The notes under the pieces were generated by a model. That model made no database searches, was not told where the DNA came from, and worked only from the letters and a program-made list of their open reading frames with translations. From Deltaproteobacteria bacterium (GTDB taxonomy: Bacteria; Desulfobacterota; Desulfuromonadia; Desulfuromonadales; BM103), in contig JAJRRB010000021.1 in assembly GCA_024279915.1 (NCBI GenBank), positions 1 through 64,000 on the forward strand: 64,000 bases of DNA, read 5' to 3'. Made by a program: the position numbers and the translations under genes. Positions within the stretch are counted from its first letter, which is position 1. The number at the start of each line of letters is the position of its first letter. Below are positions 50,047 through 58,808 of this stretch, in pieces.

Positions 50047-50073
50047 AAAGGCAGCCTATCAAGGCTGCCTTTT
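50047..50073 (+). terminator. Intrinsic terminator after PilZ gene
   Basis: aaaaggcagcc-tatca-aggctgccttttaa. Confidence 0.82.
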
Positions 50074-50315
50074 AAAATTCGGCTATCAACAACTTCAATC
50101 ATCCAACGTCCGAGACAGACCGTAGAAACTTTATTTGTGACCAAGCCAGTAGACTAATTTAAGAGCCAACTGACGGTTAGCTTCATCAAGAAAACGATTC
50201 TGAAAAACAGCATCATAAGACCTTTAATCTATGAAATTGGTGGGTTTGATATTACAAGAGCAGCAGATGATACAGAGATATTCTAACCGAAAGGTTACAA
50301 CGATTTCAACTTTCA

Positions 50316-51239
50316 CTAAGAAATGAGGTTATTCTCTTCATCAACCAGCATGCCGTAGCAGTTGCCAACCGGTTGCGTCCCGCGGACATCCCGCGACACA
50401 ACGACCTGATCAACATTGGGACGTCCATGACGATTACAAGCGACGAGAGCTTCAACGCACGACCAGCCCAAGTTACCGTCATCCGCCATTTTGGTCATTT
50501 CCTCCAGAGCAGAACGGTTATCGAAGGACAACGGTCGATAGGGCCGAGGTGAGAGAAGGGCATCGTAGACATCACAGGCTGCAACCATCTCCACCACTGG
50601 ATCCAGTTCGGTAATCCCGCGAGGATAGCCACTGCCATCGCGACGTTCATGATGGTCACGTGCTACCAGTACGGCAGGGTGACGATGATCACCAAGATAA
50701 TAAGCAAGCAGGACATAACCAGTCAGAGGATGATATTTAAGTATCTGCTTTTCTTGTATTGTCAATGGCCCGGCTTTTTTCAGAATATGTAGCGGCACCG
50801 TTATTTTACCGAAATCATGGCTGGGACCAGCCATGAAATTCGCTTCGCCTTTTTGCCTGCCATCTTCCAGTCCACTGACCAACATAGAGGAAAGAGTAAA
50901 GACCATCAGGATATGCCGATAGGTATGAAAATCATGTTGGCGGAAATAATCGAGAGCTTTTAACAGAGGCAGGGGCAAGCGTACGCTTTGCATCTGGACA
51001 AGGAGTTCATCTACCAACTTCTGATCAGAAAAGATATCCAGGTAGGGGGGGATTGCCAGGAAACGCTTCAAATCGTCAAGCACAGTTCCATATTCGAGAA
51101 GTTCGCACTCTTCACGAGGCTGTAAACGACCAAGTGCGGCAACCTCTGCAGCGACCTGTTCAGTCAGAAAGGTTCCGGCAGGAAGGAGTTCCTTTCTGTC
51201 CAGAGTAGTAACAGCAATCGACATTTTGCACTGAAACAT
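50316..51239 (-). CDS. HD-GYP domain protein (putative c-di-GMP phosphodiesterase)
   Basis: GPSHDFGKITVPLHILKKAGPLTIQEKQILKYHPLTGYVLL; ARDHHERRDGSGYPRGI. Confidence 0.9.
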   Translation of the reverse strand: MFQCKMSIAVTTLDRKELLPAGTFLTEQVAAEVAALGRLQPREECELLEYGTVLDDLKRFLAIPPYLDIFSDQKLVDELLVQMQSVRLPLPLLKALDYFRQHDFHTYRHILMVFTLSSMLVSGLEDGRQKGEANFMAGPSHDFGKITVPLHILKKAGPLTIQEKQILKYHPLTGYVLLAYYLGDHRHPAVLVARDHHERRDGSGYPRGITELDPVVEMVAACDVYDALLSPRPYRPLSFDNRSALEEMTKMADDGNLGWSCVEALVACNRHGRPNVDQVVVSRDVRGTQPVGNCYGMLVDEENNLIS

Positions 51240-51252
51240 AGTTCTTTCCTTA

Positions 51253-52014
51253 TCAGGTCAGAGGAATCGTTTTGGAAACCTGTGCGGGAAGATCTTTCCG
51301 ATAATAAAACATCAAAACCGTCGCTGGCAACCCTTCCCATTCCAGCTCTGCTCCAAAACGCATCTGGACCGCCTGTTTTTCGCTATCATTTGAGTCAGGT
51401 GACATTAAAAAAAGCGACCGGTCATCCTGCCCTTGGCTGAAAAAACGATCCAGATCAGCAGGACTTTGTGACCATGGCAGTAAAAAATACTTTAATGAGC
51501 GGCCATGTAAATCGTAAGAGTTGGCCCCGAACATGGCTTCTGCCGTTTTATTGGCAACCCGCACGCGCCATTGATCATCAACCACAACCAAAGCATCATG
51601 AACAGCATTTATGACCGAACGTAATTGTTCCTTACCATTGCGCGATTCGTTCAGTGCCTTGCGCAATGCCATCGCGGTCTTGGCTCGTTCCTGAACCTCA
51701 ATAGGGAGATCTTCGTTGGACCGTTGCAACCGCTCGGTGCGTTCTTGGACCACAATCTCCAGGCTTTGATTCCAGGAACTTTGCGCCTCTTCCGCCATAC
51801 GACGTAAGCGAATCTGCTCCGTCATTTCCTTAAAAACTAAAAAATATAGGGTAGGAAAAACGCAGACCATCAACAAAGAAGAATCCAGCAGGACCCGCAG
51901 CGGTAACGACAGCTGGTCCCCTATAGACTCCACAAAAAGCATCACCAGAGCTTCCGCTGTAAAGATTGATGCTGCCGTCAAACCGATGAGTTTAAGCATA
52001 AATAGATCTTTCAT
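51253..52014 (-). CDS. Membrane protein with coiled coil and PAS domain, no kinase domain
   Basis: Two N-terminal TMs; LRSVINAVHDALVVVDDQWRVRVANKTAEAMFG. Confidence 0.78.
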   Translation of the reverse strand: MKDLFMLKLIGLTAASIFTAEALVMLFVESIGDQLSLPLRVLLDSSLLMVCVFPTLYFLVFKEMTEQIRLRRMAEEAQSSWNQSLEIVVQERTERLQRSNEDLPIEVQERAKTAMALRKALNESRNGKEQLRSVINAVHDALVVVDDQWRVRVANKTAEAMFGANSYDLHGRSLKYFLLPWSQSPADLDRFFSQGQDDRSLFLMSPDSNDSEKQAVQMRFGAELEWEGLPATVLMFYYRKDLPAQVSKTIPLT

Positions 52015-52303
52015 TAAGAAAAGAGGAGGTATATTTAATTTTCAAATCCTCACTAACAAACCAAAATACCGTCATTTAACGGCATAAAACACTGAAATAA
52101 CCGTAGTAACAGGAACTGTACTTTATTCTAACTCATCATGCTACGGAGGCAATGACCTGATAAACAGGGGCTTAACGCTCTGCAAAGCGATTTAAGAACC
52201 GCTCCTCACAAAGAAGAAAAAGCAAGACCTGTTCCTTAAAATGTGTTATGGATATGCCGGTTAAATTTTGAGTATAAATCGAAAACAAGGGGAGGCTTAA
52301 GAT

Positions 52304-52768
52304 ATGGGACTCATTGACGTGCAAAAGACGATCAAGGACTCCATCCAGACTGAAAAAGACGCCATGGATTACTATAAATATGGTGCGGAGCGTATGGCTG
52401 AAGATAAGGCACGCCGGACATTTGAGATTCTTGCTCGGGAAGAATATCAACACGCTGAATCTTTCTACCGGATCTATTCCGGGGATGACATTCCTTCCTT
52501 CCAGAAATTTATGGATGCACCCCCGAATACTGAATCAAGTTGGTGGAAGAAACTACAGGGCCTTTTGGTTCAAGATTTTGACGAACGCAAAGCTCTCGAG
52601 TTGGCAATTGAGCAGGAAGACGCGCTGGAAAAAAGCCTCCGTGAGATGGCAGCCAAGATCGATGACCCTGATATTGCGAGAATCTATCTGGCGAACGCCA
52701 CCTCGACTCACAACCACTTGGAACTGGTAGAAGAAGATTATAGGGCCATGTTAGGTATGAGTGGCTGA
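52304..52768 (+). CDS. Ferritin-like/rubrerythrin-family protein
   Basis: IQTEKDAMDYYKYGAERMAEDKARRTFEILAREEYQHAESF. Confidence 0.85.
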   Translation: MGLIDVQKTIKDSIQTEKDAMDYYKYGAERMAEDKARRTFEILAREEYQHAESFYRIYSGDDIPSFQKFMDAPPNTESSWWKKLQGLLVQDFDERKALELAIEQEDALEKSLREMAAKIDDPDIARIYLANATSTHNHLELVEEDYRAMLGMSG

Positions 52769-52796
52769 TTCTTTACGAAATAATTATTGATCTAAA

Positions 52797-52834
52797 CAAA
52801 AAGGCCGTTCCCTAGTGGGGGCGGCCTTTTTTGT
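52797..52834 (+). terminator. Intrinsic terminator after ferritin-like gene
   Basis: aaaaaggccgttccctagtgggggcggcctttttt. Confidence 0.8.
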
Positions 52835-52861
52835 TTTTTTACTAACGACTCTAATGGCTAA

Positions 52862-52967
52862 GCAAAAATTCGTCCGACAAGGCGTAGTGCTTTTTCAGGG
52901 GTGAAGGCATACACGGTATGTCGAAGTCCTGAAAAAACGCTGCAACGCAGTAGGGCGGACTTTTTGC
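52862..52967. mobile_element. 106-bp palindromic REP/MITE-like element, type F
   Basis: gcaaaaattcgtccgacaaggcgtagtgctttttcagg... / ...cctgaaaaaacgctgcaacgcagtagggcggactttttgc; apex catac-acg-gtatg at centre. Confidence 0.65.
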
Positions 52968-52975
52968 AACGCCAT

Positions 52976-53122
52976 TTAGTTGAACATTTTAGCGCCGAGG
53001 TATGCCAGTGCTGGCCAGGCGATCAAGATGGCAGAGACAAAGGCGAATACGCCGAGGACGCTCATGATGGCAACAGTGTAGCTGGCTTTGACATTATTGA
53101 TGACGTTAGATGCGGTTTTCAT
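52976..53122 (-). CDS. 48-aa small membrane protein, tandem paralogue 1 (not in ORF track)
   Basis: MKTASNVINNVKASYTVAIMSVLGVFAFVSAILIAWPALAYLGAKMFN; SD TAGGAGA. Confidence 0.8.
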   Translation of the reverse strand: MKTASNVINNVKASYTVAIMSVLGVFAFVSAILIAWPALAYLGAKMFN

Positions 53123-53182
53123 GTCGATTCTCCTATAGTTTCTCTCACTCAACTGAGAGGGTTGGCTGTTGAAGGCAAGATC

Positions 53183-53329
53183 CTAGTTAAAAAGCTTCGA
53201 CCCAATATAGGCAAGAGCTGGCCAGGCGATCAGTACGGCTGAGATGAAAGCAAAGACACCGAGTGCGGCAATAACGATAACCAGGTAACTACTTTTTACA
53301 TTATCCATAAAGCGACTTTGAGTTTTCAT
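53183..53329 (-). CDS. 48-aa small membrane protein, tandem paralogue 2 (not in ORF track)
   Basis: MKTQSRFMDNVKSSYLVIVIAALGVFAFISAVLIAWPALAYIGSKLFN; SD AGGAGG; 31/48 identical to paralogue 1 by eye. Confidence 0.82.
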   Translation of the reverse strand: MKTQSRFMDNVKSSYLVIVIAALGVFAFISAVLIAWPALAYIGSKLFN

Positions 53330-53379
53330 AATGTCCTCCTGTCAATTTGTTGGTAAGTTGTTCCTCTTTCTTGATTAAA

Positions 53380-53408
53380 GTTTTAACATTAAGAGGATCT
53401 CATGTCAA
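53380..53408 (-). promoter_or_regulatory. Candidate sigma70-like promoter for the 48-aa pair (TTGACA - 17 nt - TAAAAC)
   Basis: Revcomp reads ttgaca tgagatcctcttaatgt taaaac with AT-rich sequence upstream. Confidence 0.4.
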
Positions 53409-53589
53409 CAATAAAATTAAAATAATTTCATTATCTATAATATTTTGATAACATGCTGCTTTGAAAGGTTTTTATGGAGGGTATTTTATAAAGGCAGGTG
53501 TTGATGAAAAGGGTTTATTAATCTTTATTTTGCTAATTCCTGATAATTGCGAACAAAGATCTAGCGAGCCAACAGGCGCGAGCAACCAT

Positions 53590-54272
53590 TTACAGCTTAA
53601 AATTGCGCCAGTCGACAGCATCATAGTCGGCCAAAAGCGCCAGAGCAATAAAGGTGTCAAGCTCCGTCCGCGAACACCCGGTTAGCTCTTTGGTAAAGAC
53701 CCGGATCAAATCGGCCTCTTGCATAAAGACCTCCCGAAAGCGCCAACGAAGTACCTGCTCCGGCAGAGCCAATGGATTACCAGCATGAAGAGTACAAACT
53801 GTGCCGTCAAAATTCTCCCCACTGATATCGATATTTGGCAGACCATGTAAACGACAGGTCAAAGGTCTGTTTGCATAGACTAAACAGTAACCGTTCTCAT
53901 CAAGAAGCGGGCAAGGTGTCTGGTCTTCTTCAGAAGTTGAGAGCCACTCTTCTTCAGGAAAAGAATTCAGGAGGTAGGGATTATGCAGACCTGGCCAGAG
54001 GCCACGAAGTTCTGATAAACGTGGCTGACAACGTTTGAGCACCTGGGCCTGGACATCTGGCGCCAACTTGGCAAATGCCACTTTCAACAACCATGCATCA
54101 AGTAAGGTAATATCAACAGGGCTCGGCAACAGGAACTGCAACCACCGCGACAGGACAGTTCAGAGCCACCGACCTGCAGGCAGGCCGCAAACCAGGCGTC
54201 TACTTCTTCGAGTAACTGACGATAAGTATTCACTGTCGAAGCAAGCATTTGCATAAACTGGGTAATTCTCAC
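53590..54272 (-). pseudogene. YkgJ-family cysteine-cluster (Zn/Fe-chelating) protein, disrupted by a -1 frameshift at 54119-54121
   Basis: Frame 1: ...LSCRGGCSSCCRA; frame 2: PVDITLLDAWLLK...CPLLDENGYCLVYANRPLTCR; adding one C to CCC joins them as CRAPVDIT. Confidence 0.8.
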
Positions 54273-54309
54273 ACAAGTGCAGGGATTTCTCTGGCAGTTT
54301 GGGTCGAAA

Positions 54310-54346
54310 CTTAATCAGGCCAGGCAGAAGCCGGGCCTGATTAAAG
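54310..54346. terminator. Hairpin after the MshN-like gene
   Basis: cttaatcaggcc ... ggcctgattaaag. Confidence 0.6.
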
Positions 54347-54369
54347 GTAGAACTGTACTTATCACAAAA

Positions 54370-55713
54370 CTACTTGAGAGCACTCAGACGTTTCTTGGCG
54401 TACTGGCTCAAATCCAAACGTAACTTCTTCGATTTGAGAGCTCGCTGGTAACAAACAACAGCCTCTTCAGAAAGGTGCTGCCCTTCCAGAGCGCCACCAA
54501 GACCGACCCAGAAGGCTCCGGTCTGTGGCCAGGCAACCAGCAGGTTACGATACGTCTGGGCGGCAAGAAATGGCTCACCAAGACTCTGGTACAGGGAAGC
54601 CAGGACCACATGAGCCTCTGGATCTTCTTCGACGGTCGGCAAACCACCATTCAGCAGAACCTTAGTCGCCGCATCGTAATCACCTTGCTCCACCAGCAAC
54701 CGGGCATACCTTTTCTTGAATGAAATAAAATCGGGAGCTATCTCGAGTCCCTCAGCCAAAATAAACATCGCCTCGCCAGAGTTGCCTTGTTTACTTAAGA
54801 TTTCGACCAACAATTCTCTGGCTGGCAGATGACCTGAATAAAGTTCCAGAGCATGCTGCAAAGATCTTACTGCCAAGTTACTACGCTCTTGCGCTAGAGC
54901 CCACTTACCGTCGAGATAAGCCTCTTCTGCTCTACCATAGGGCGTCGTCGCTTGGGATTTGGACGGCCGGCCGACGATATTTTTAGAACCCATCTGAGTG
55001 TGGCTACGACTCAGGATTGCACCGGGCAAATCATCCGGATGTAAACGCTTTGGAGCTTTGGCGAGGGCCTTGGTCGGAGTCTGTGCTGAATGACGCCTTA
55101 CTGACCGTGGCTTTTGAGTCACGCGTGGAGCAGCAACGACCTTTTTCCCACTGGGCATCGTTGATCCGGAAGTTTTTTTAACAATAGCAGGTTTACTAAC
55201 AACAGGCGCAGGCTTGCTTGCAACAGGCGCAGGCTTGGCAGGTTTTATCTGCGCAGGCGACACCTTGACAGGGGAGGAATCTTTTGCTGCGACCGGTTTA
55301 CTCACAACTGGGGTCATCAGAGTTGAGCCAGACGGGGTTTGAACAATCGGGTCTGAAACGGCCTTGACTGGAGCAATTGGGGGTTCAGCCTCACGCTCCT
55401 CCATAGTCAGCAGATCCGTCTTTGCTGTAACAAGCAGAGTTTCCTCTGACTCTGCCAAATATTCGCTTGCAACAACCTGTTGAGCATCAGTCTGTTTCAC
55501 AACCGGCTCGAAACCAAACATCATATCTGACAAGACCCCGGCCAGCCACCAGACAAGGCAGAGCAGAACCAAAGCTGCGCCACCCAAAACCACCGGCAGA
55601 GGCAGATAGGGGATACGTTCCGCCATCTTGGGCCGCAAGACCTCCGGCTTCGCCTTTCCACCAGTTTTTTTCTGCTGCTGCAGATCACGCAGCATTTGAT
55701 TAATCAAACTCAT
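54370..55713 (-). CDS. MshN/GspB-like TPR protein
   Basis: MSLINQMLRDLQQQKK, single TM, Pro/Lys/Ala-rich linker, C-terminal TPRs; next to ExeA/MshM-like ATPase. Confidence 0.75.
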   Translation of the reverse strand: MSLINQMLRDLQQQKKTGGKAKPEVLRPKMAERIPYLPLPVVLGGAALVLLCLVWWLAGVLSDMMFGFEPVVKQTDAQQVVASEYLAESEETLLVTAKTDLLTMEEREAEPPIAPVKAVSDPIVQTPSGSTLMTPVVSKPVAAKDSSPVKVSPAQIKPAKPAPVASKPAPVVSKPAIVKKTSGSTMPSGKKVVAAPRVTQKPRSVRRHSAQTPTKALAKAPKRLHPDDLPGAILSRSHTQMGSKNIVGRPSKSQATTPYGRAEEAYLDGKWALAQERSNLAVRSLQHALELYSGHLPARELLVEILSKQGNSGEAMFILAEGLEIAPDFISFKKRYARLLVEQGDYDAATKVLLNGGLPTVEEDPEAHVVLASLYQSLGEPFLAAQTYRNLLVAWPQTGAFWVGLGGALEGQHLSEEAVVCYQRALKSKKLRLDLSQYAKKRLSALK

Positions 55714-56663
55714 TGCAATACGCTCCGCAGCAAGTAAATGACCAAAACAATTTCCAGCAGGGTAATGATACCGATGGTGACGTTGAACGATTTTCCAGCC
55801 AGAAGTGACCTGGAGAGTTGCGTTGCATCTTCGGTCTCACGACTAGCCACCTTTACCTGTGGCAGATCAACCACCATCTGACCTTGGCCATAAGCGACCA
55901 TCAGAGCTTTATGGCAAATGATGTTAACCAATCGTGGAATGCCGCGGCTCGAGCGGTAAACGGCATCCAGAGCCGTCGTTTCGAAGAGTGCGCCACCGTC
56001 ATGACCAGCCACCTTCAGACGGTAATTGACGTAACCGGTAACGGCTTCTCGATCCAAAGCAGGCAGATCATAACTGAAAGTTATGCGTTGACGCAGTTGA
56101 CGTAGATCGTTACTTTCGAGCATTTTGTTCAATTCTGGCTGGGCAAAGAGAACAATCTGTAGCAGCTTCTGTTTTTCCGTCTCCAGATTGCTGAACAAAC
56201 GCAGCGCTTCCAGAGTTTCTTGAGGCATGGCTTGCGCTTCGTCAATGCAAAGCACAGCCTTTTTGCCCTTCTTACACAGCACAACCAATTGCTCGGTAAT
56301 CCGTTTAACCAGATCATGCATAGTAGTGCCGCTGGGAATATGAAGTCCCAATTCTTCGGCAAAGGCTTGGTAAAGTTCAAAAGGTTTCAAGAGAGGATTA
56401 GGAAGATAGGCCGTCTGGAAATCGCCAGTCAACGCGACAATCAATTTGCGACAGAGAAGAGTTTTACCAGTCCCGACCTCACCGGTAATTTTGCTCAGAC
56501 CTTCGCCACTCTGCAAAGCAACCAGCAGAACATTCAAAGCCTGTTGATGACCGGTGTAATTATAAAAGTAATCGGGATCAGGCGTCAGCGAGAATGGAGC
56601 TTCCCGTAACTTGAAATGTTCCTGGTACATTAACAGTGCCCCCCAAATCGACACGCTTGCCAA
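55710..56663 (-). CDS. ExeA/MshM-like AAA ATPase
   Basis: MYQEHFKLREAPFSLTPDPDYFYNYTGHQQALNVL; GEVGTGKTLLCRKL; VLCIDEAQAMP. Confidence 0.9.
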   Translation of the reverse strand: MASVSIWGALLMYQEHFKLREAPFSLTPDPDYFYNYTGHQQALNVLLVALQSGEGLSKITGEVGTGKTLLCRKLIVALTGDFQTAYLPNPLLKPFELYQAFAEELGLHIPSGTTMHDLVKRITEQLVVLCKKGKKAVLCIDEAQAMPQETLEALRLFSNLETEKQKLLQIVLFAQPELNKMLESNDLRQLRQRITFSYDLPALDREAVTGYVNYRLKVAGHDGGALFETTALDAVYRSSRGIPRLVNIICHKALMVAYGQGQMVVDLPQVKVASRETEDATQLSRSLLAGKSFNVTIGIITLLEIVLVIYLLRSVLQ

Positions 56664-56753
56664 TAACTAAACGCTGGGTATTATATAGGTTAAATTAAAA
56701 ATAAACCAAGAAATAACGACTACGATACAATCGCCAAAAGATAAGGAGGTTTT

Positions 56754-57074
56754 ATGACACTTACCGAACTTGCCACCAATGATGGCCAAGATAGCCGTCG
56801 TGCCTACGTTGCCGTCAATGGCACTATCTATGATGTTACCGACAGCCCCCTCTGGCAGAATGGATCACACCCTCCCAATCATCAAGCGGGTCAGGACCTG
56901 ACGGAGGAACTGAGCAAGGCACCACACGTCCGTGCAGTTATTGAACGATTCCCGGTGGTAGGGACTCTCGAAGCAGAGATGCCGGCACAAACACCCGGTG
57001 GCAGCGGCAAAAGGACTATCGGAATTATTGTTGTGGCAGCCATTATCGCCCTGGTGCTGCTTTTGATCCTGTAA
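56754..57074 (+). CDS. Cytochrome b5-like heme-binding domain with C-terminal TM anchor
   Basis: MTLTELATNDGQDSRRAYVAVNGTIYDVTDSPLWQNGSHPPNHQAGQDLTEELSKAPH + TM. Confidence 0.8.
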   Translation: MTLTELATNDGQDSRRAYVAVNGTIYDVTDSPLWQNGSHPPNHQAGQDLTEELSKAPHVRAVIERFPVVGTLEAEMPAQTPGGSGKRTIGIIVVAAIIALVLLLIL

Positions 57075-57283
57075 AAGATCCTGACCACAAGGTCAGGAGT
57101 ACATCAGGAATTCCAGAAAATCTTTCGTTACTCATTTTGACTGCTTGATTTTTCTGTCTCGCTCGGTTATCCTCCGCGCCATGTTCCGTTGCGTAATTTT
57201 ATTAGTCAGCATCCTCTGGGCGTCTCTGCTGCTCCTTTCCTGGAGCGGCCCAACTGAGACATCTGCCCAGCCGACACCCGTTA

Positions 57284-57318
57284 TTAATAACGTCTCCTGA
57301 ACCATGAGACGTTATTAA
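57284..57318. terminator. 13-bp perfect hairpin between convergent genes
   Basis: ttaataacgtctc-ctgaaccat-gagacgttattaa. Confidence 0.5.
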
Positions 57319-57357
57319 TTCCCTTATTGTGTCTCTACTCCTTTGTTGCATTTCTAC

Positions 57358-58283
57358 TTATACTATGTCAGCCCCATAACGATCACCCTGTCGAGCACCA
57401 CGCCTGGCAAATTCTGCATCAATCGCATTTAAAACCTCCCACTTTTGAGTGACCAGAGTGGAGCCAACAGTTGATCCCGTGGACCATCGCCAGTCAACCT
57501 ATGGATCAAGGTTGCGGGATGTAGTCGTTCCATAACATCGACCACCAGATCGACATACTCTTTTTTGTCTAACAATTGGATCTTATCCTCTGCATATAAG
57601 TTGCCGAGTGGTGTATCTCTCATGACATGCAGAAGGTGTAGCTTAACACCATCGACCTGCAACCCTGCCAGGACATCTGCCGTGGCCAACATGTCAGCAC
57701 GACTCTCCCCTGGCAAGCCAATAATCACATGGACACATACGCGCAAATCGCGCAACTTGGCCTGGTGGTAGGCCTTGCTGAAAGTTGCAAAATCGTGGCC
57801 GCGTTGCAGCCAGTCAAGGGTACGGTCATGGCTACTCTGCAACCCAAGCTCCAGCCAAAAATAGGTTCTTCGGTGATATTCACCGAGAAGTTCCAGAACT
57901 TCAGAAGGGACACAATCGGGCCTGGTACCAACCGCCAAACCAATGACATCATCAACAGCCAGGGCTTCGTCATAAAAATCCCGCAGCTGGTCTACCGGGG
58001 CCAAGGTATTGGAAAAAGGTTGAAAATAGGCTATGAATCGACCCGCTTTGTACTTGCGAGTCATGACTTCTTTGCCATGTTCCAGCTGCTCTGCGATACG
58101 CAACTGTCGTTCAATGCCGACCGATCCGGAACCTCCCGGATCACAAAAGAGGCAGCCCGCGCCTGTTCTGCCACCGTTGCGATTCGGGCAACCGAAGCCA
58201 GCGTCAACTGAGATTTTATGTACCTTGACACCGAAACGGTTCTTCAGATGCGCAGAAAAAAGGTTGTAAAGTTTCACCGACAT
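57358..58283 (-). CDS. TIGR01212/YhcC-type radical SAM protein; C-terminal 25 or so codons displaced by a -1 frameshift at 57443-57446 (as-read stop at 57429)
   Basis: ISVDAGFGCPNRNGGRTGAGCLFCDPGGSGS; LAPLWSLKSGRF* as read, versus LAPLWSLKKWEVLNAIDAEFARRGARQGDRYGADIV* if one A is added. Confidence 0.85.
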
Positions 58284-58402
58284 GGCAGAACTATGACACT
58301 GCCGTAAATTCAGAGCAAGAGGCCAAACCATTTTCTGTGATTGCAGTCGTGCATCTGATTGGTATAATTAGGCTACTTCAAGCCCCATGTAAGGAGTAGA
58401 CC

Positions 58403-58753
58403 ATGGCACATCTGCTGGTCATTGATGATGAAGGTGACATCCGCCACCTTTACGCTGCCGAGTTGGAAGATGAAGGCCATACTGTTACAACCTGCGGCAA
58501 CCGCAAGGACGCTATGGGTCAACTGTGTCACCAGCGCTTTGATCTGATCATTCTCGACATACAACTTGGCCAGGAAAGCGGCTTGGAACTGCTGCAGCAG
58601 ATCGCTCGCGAACGTGAGAAAACACCGGTGGTGCTCTGCACTGCTTACAGCTGCTATAAGGATGACTTCTCATCCTGGCTGGCAGATGCATACGTCGTCA
58701 AAAGCTCCAACCTCGACGAGTTAAAAAACGAAGTGCGGCGAATTCTCGCATAA
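58403..58753 (+). CDS. Stand-alone response-regulator receiver protein
   Basis: HLLVIDDEGDIRHLYAAELEDEGHTV...DLIILDIQLGQESGLELL...KSSN. Confidence 0.92.
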   Translation: MAHLLVIDDEGDIRHLYAAELEDEGHTVTTCGNRKDAMGQLCHQRFDLIILDIQLGQESGLELLQQIAREREKTPVVLCTAYSCYKDDFSSWLADAYVVKSSNLDELKNEVRRILA

Positions 58754-58808
58754 TTCTGAATCTCTTCCGGATCCGTGGCCAAGCATCCGGACTTGCAAGG
58801 AGACTCCA

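Noticed and set aside
53590-54141. Two separate minus-strand genes (53590-54141 and 54084-54272) as listed in the ORF track
   Set aside because: The two halves carry complementary Cys clusters of one YkgJ-family protein; best explained as one frameshifted gene
55190-55290. Repeat aacaggcgcaggcttg... as a regulatory or mobile repeat
   Set aside because: It encodes the PAPVxSKPA low-complexity linker of the MshN-like protein
57365-57431. 21-aa ORF MRLMQNLPGVVLDRVIVMGLT with SD-like GGAGG
   Set aside because: The GGAGG and region are explained by the displaced C-terminus of the YhcC-type protein (WEVLNAIDAEF...)
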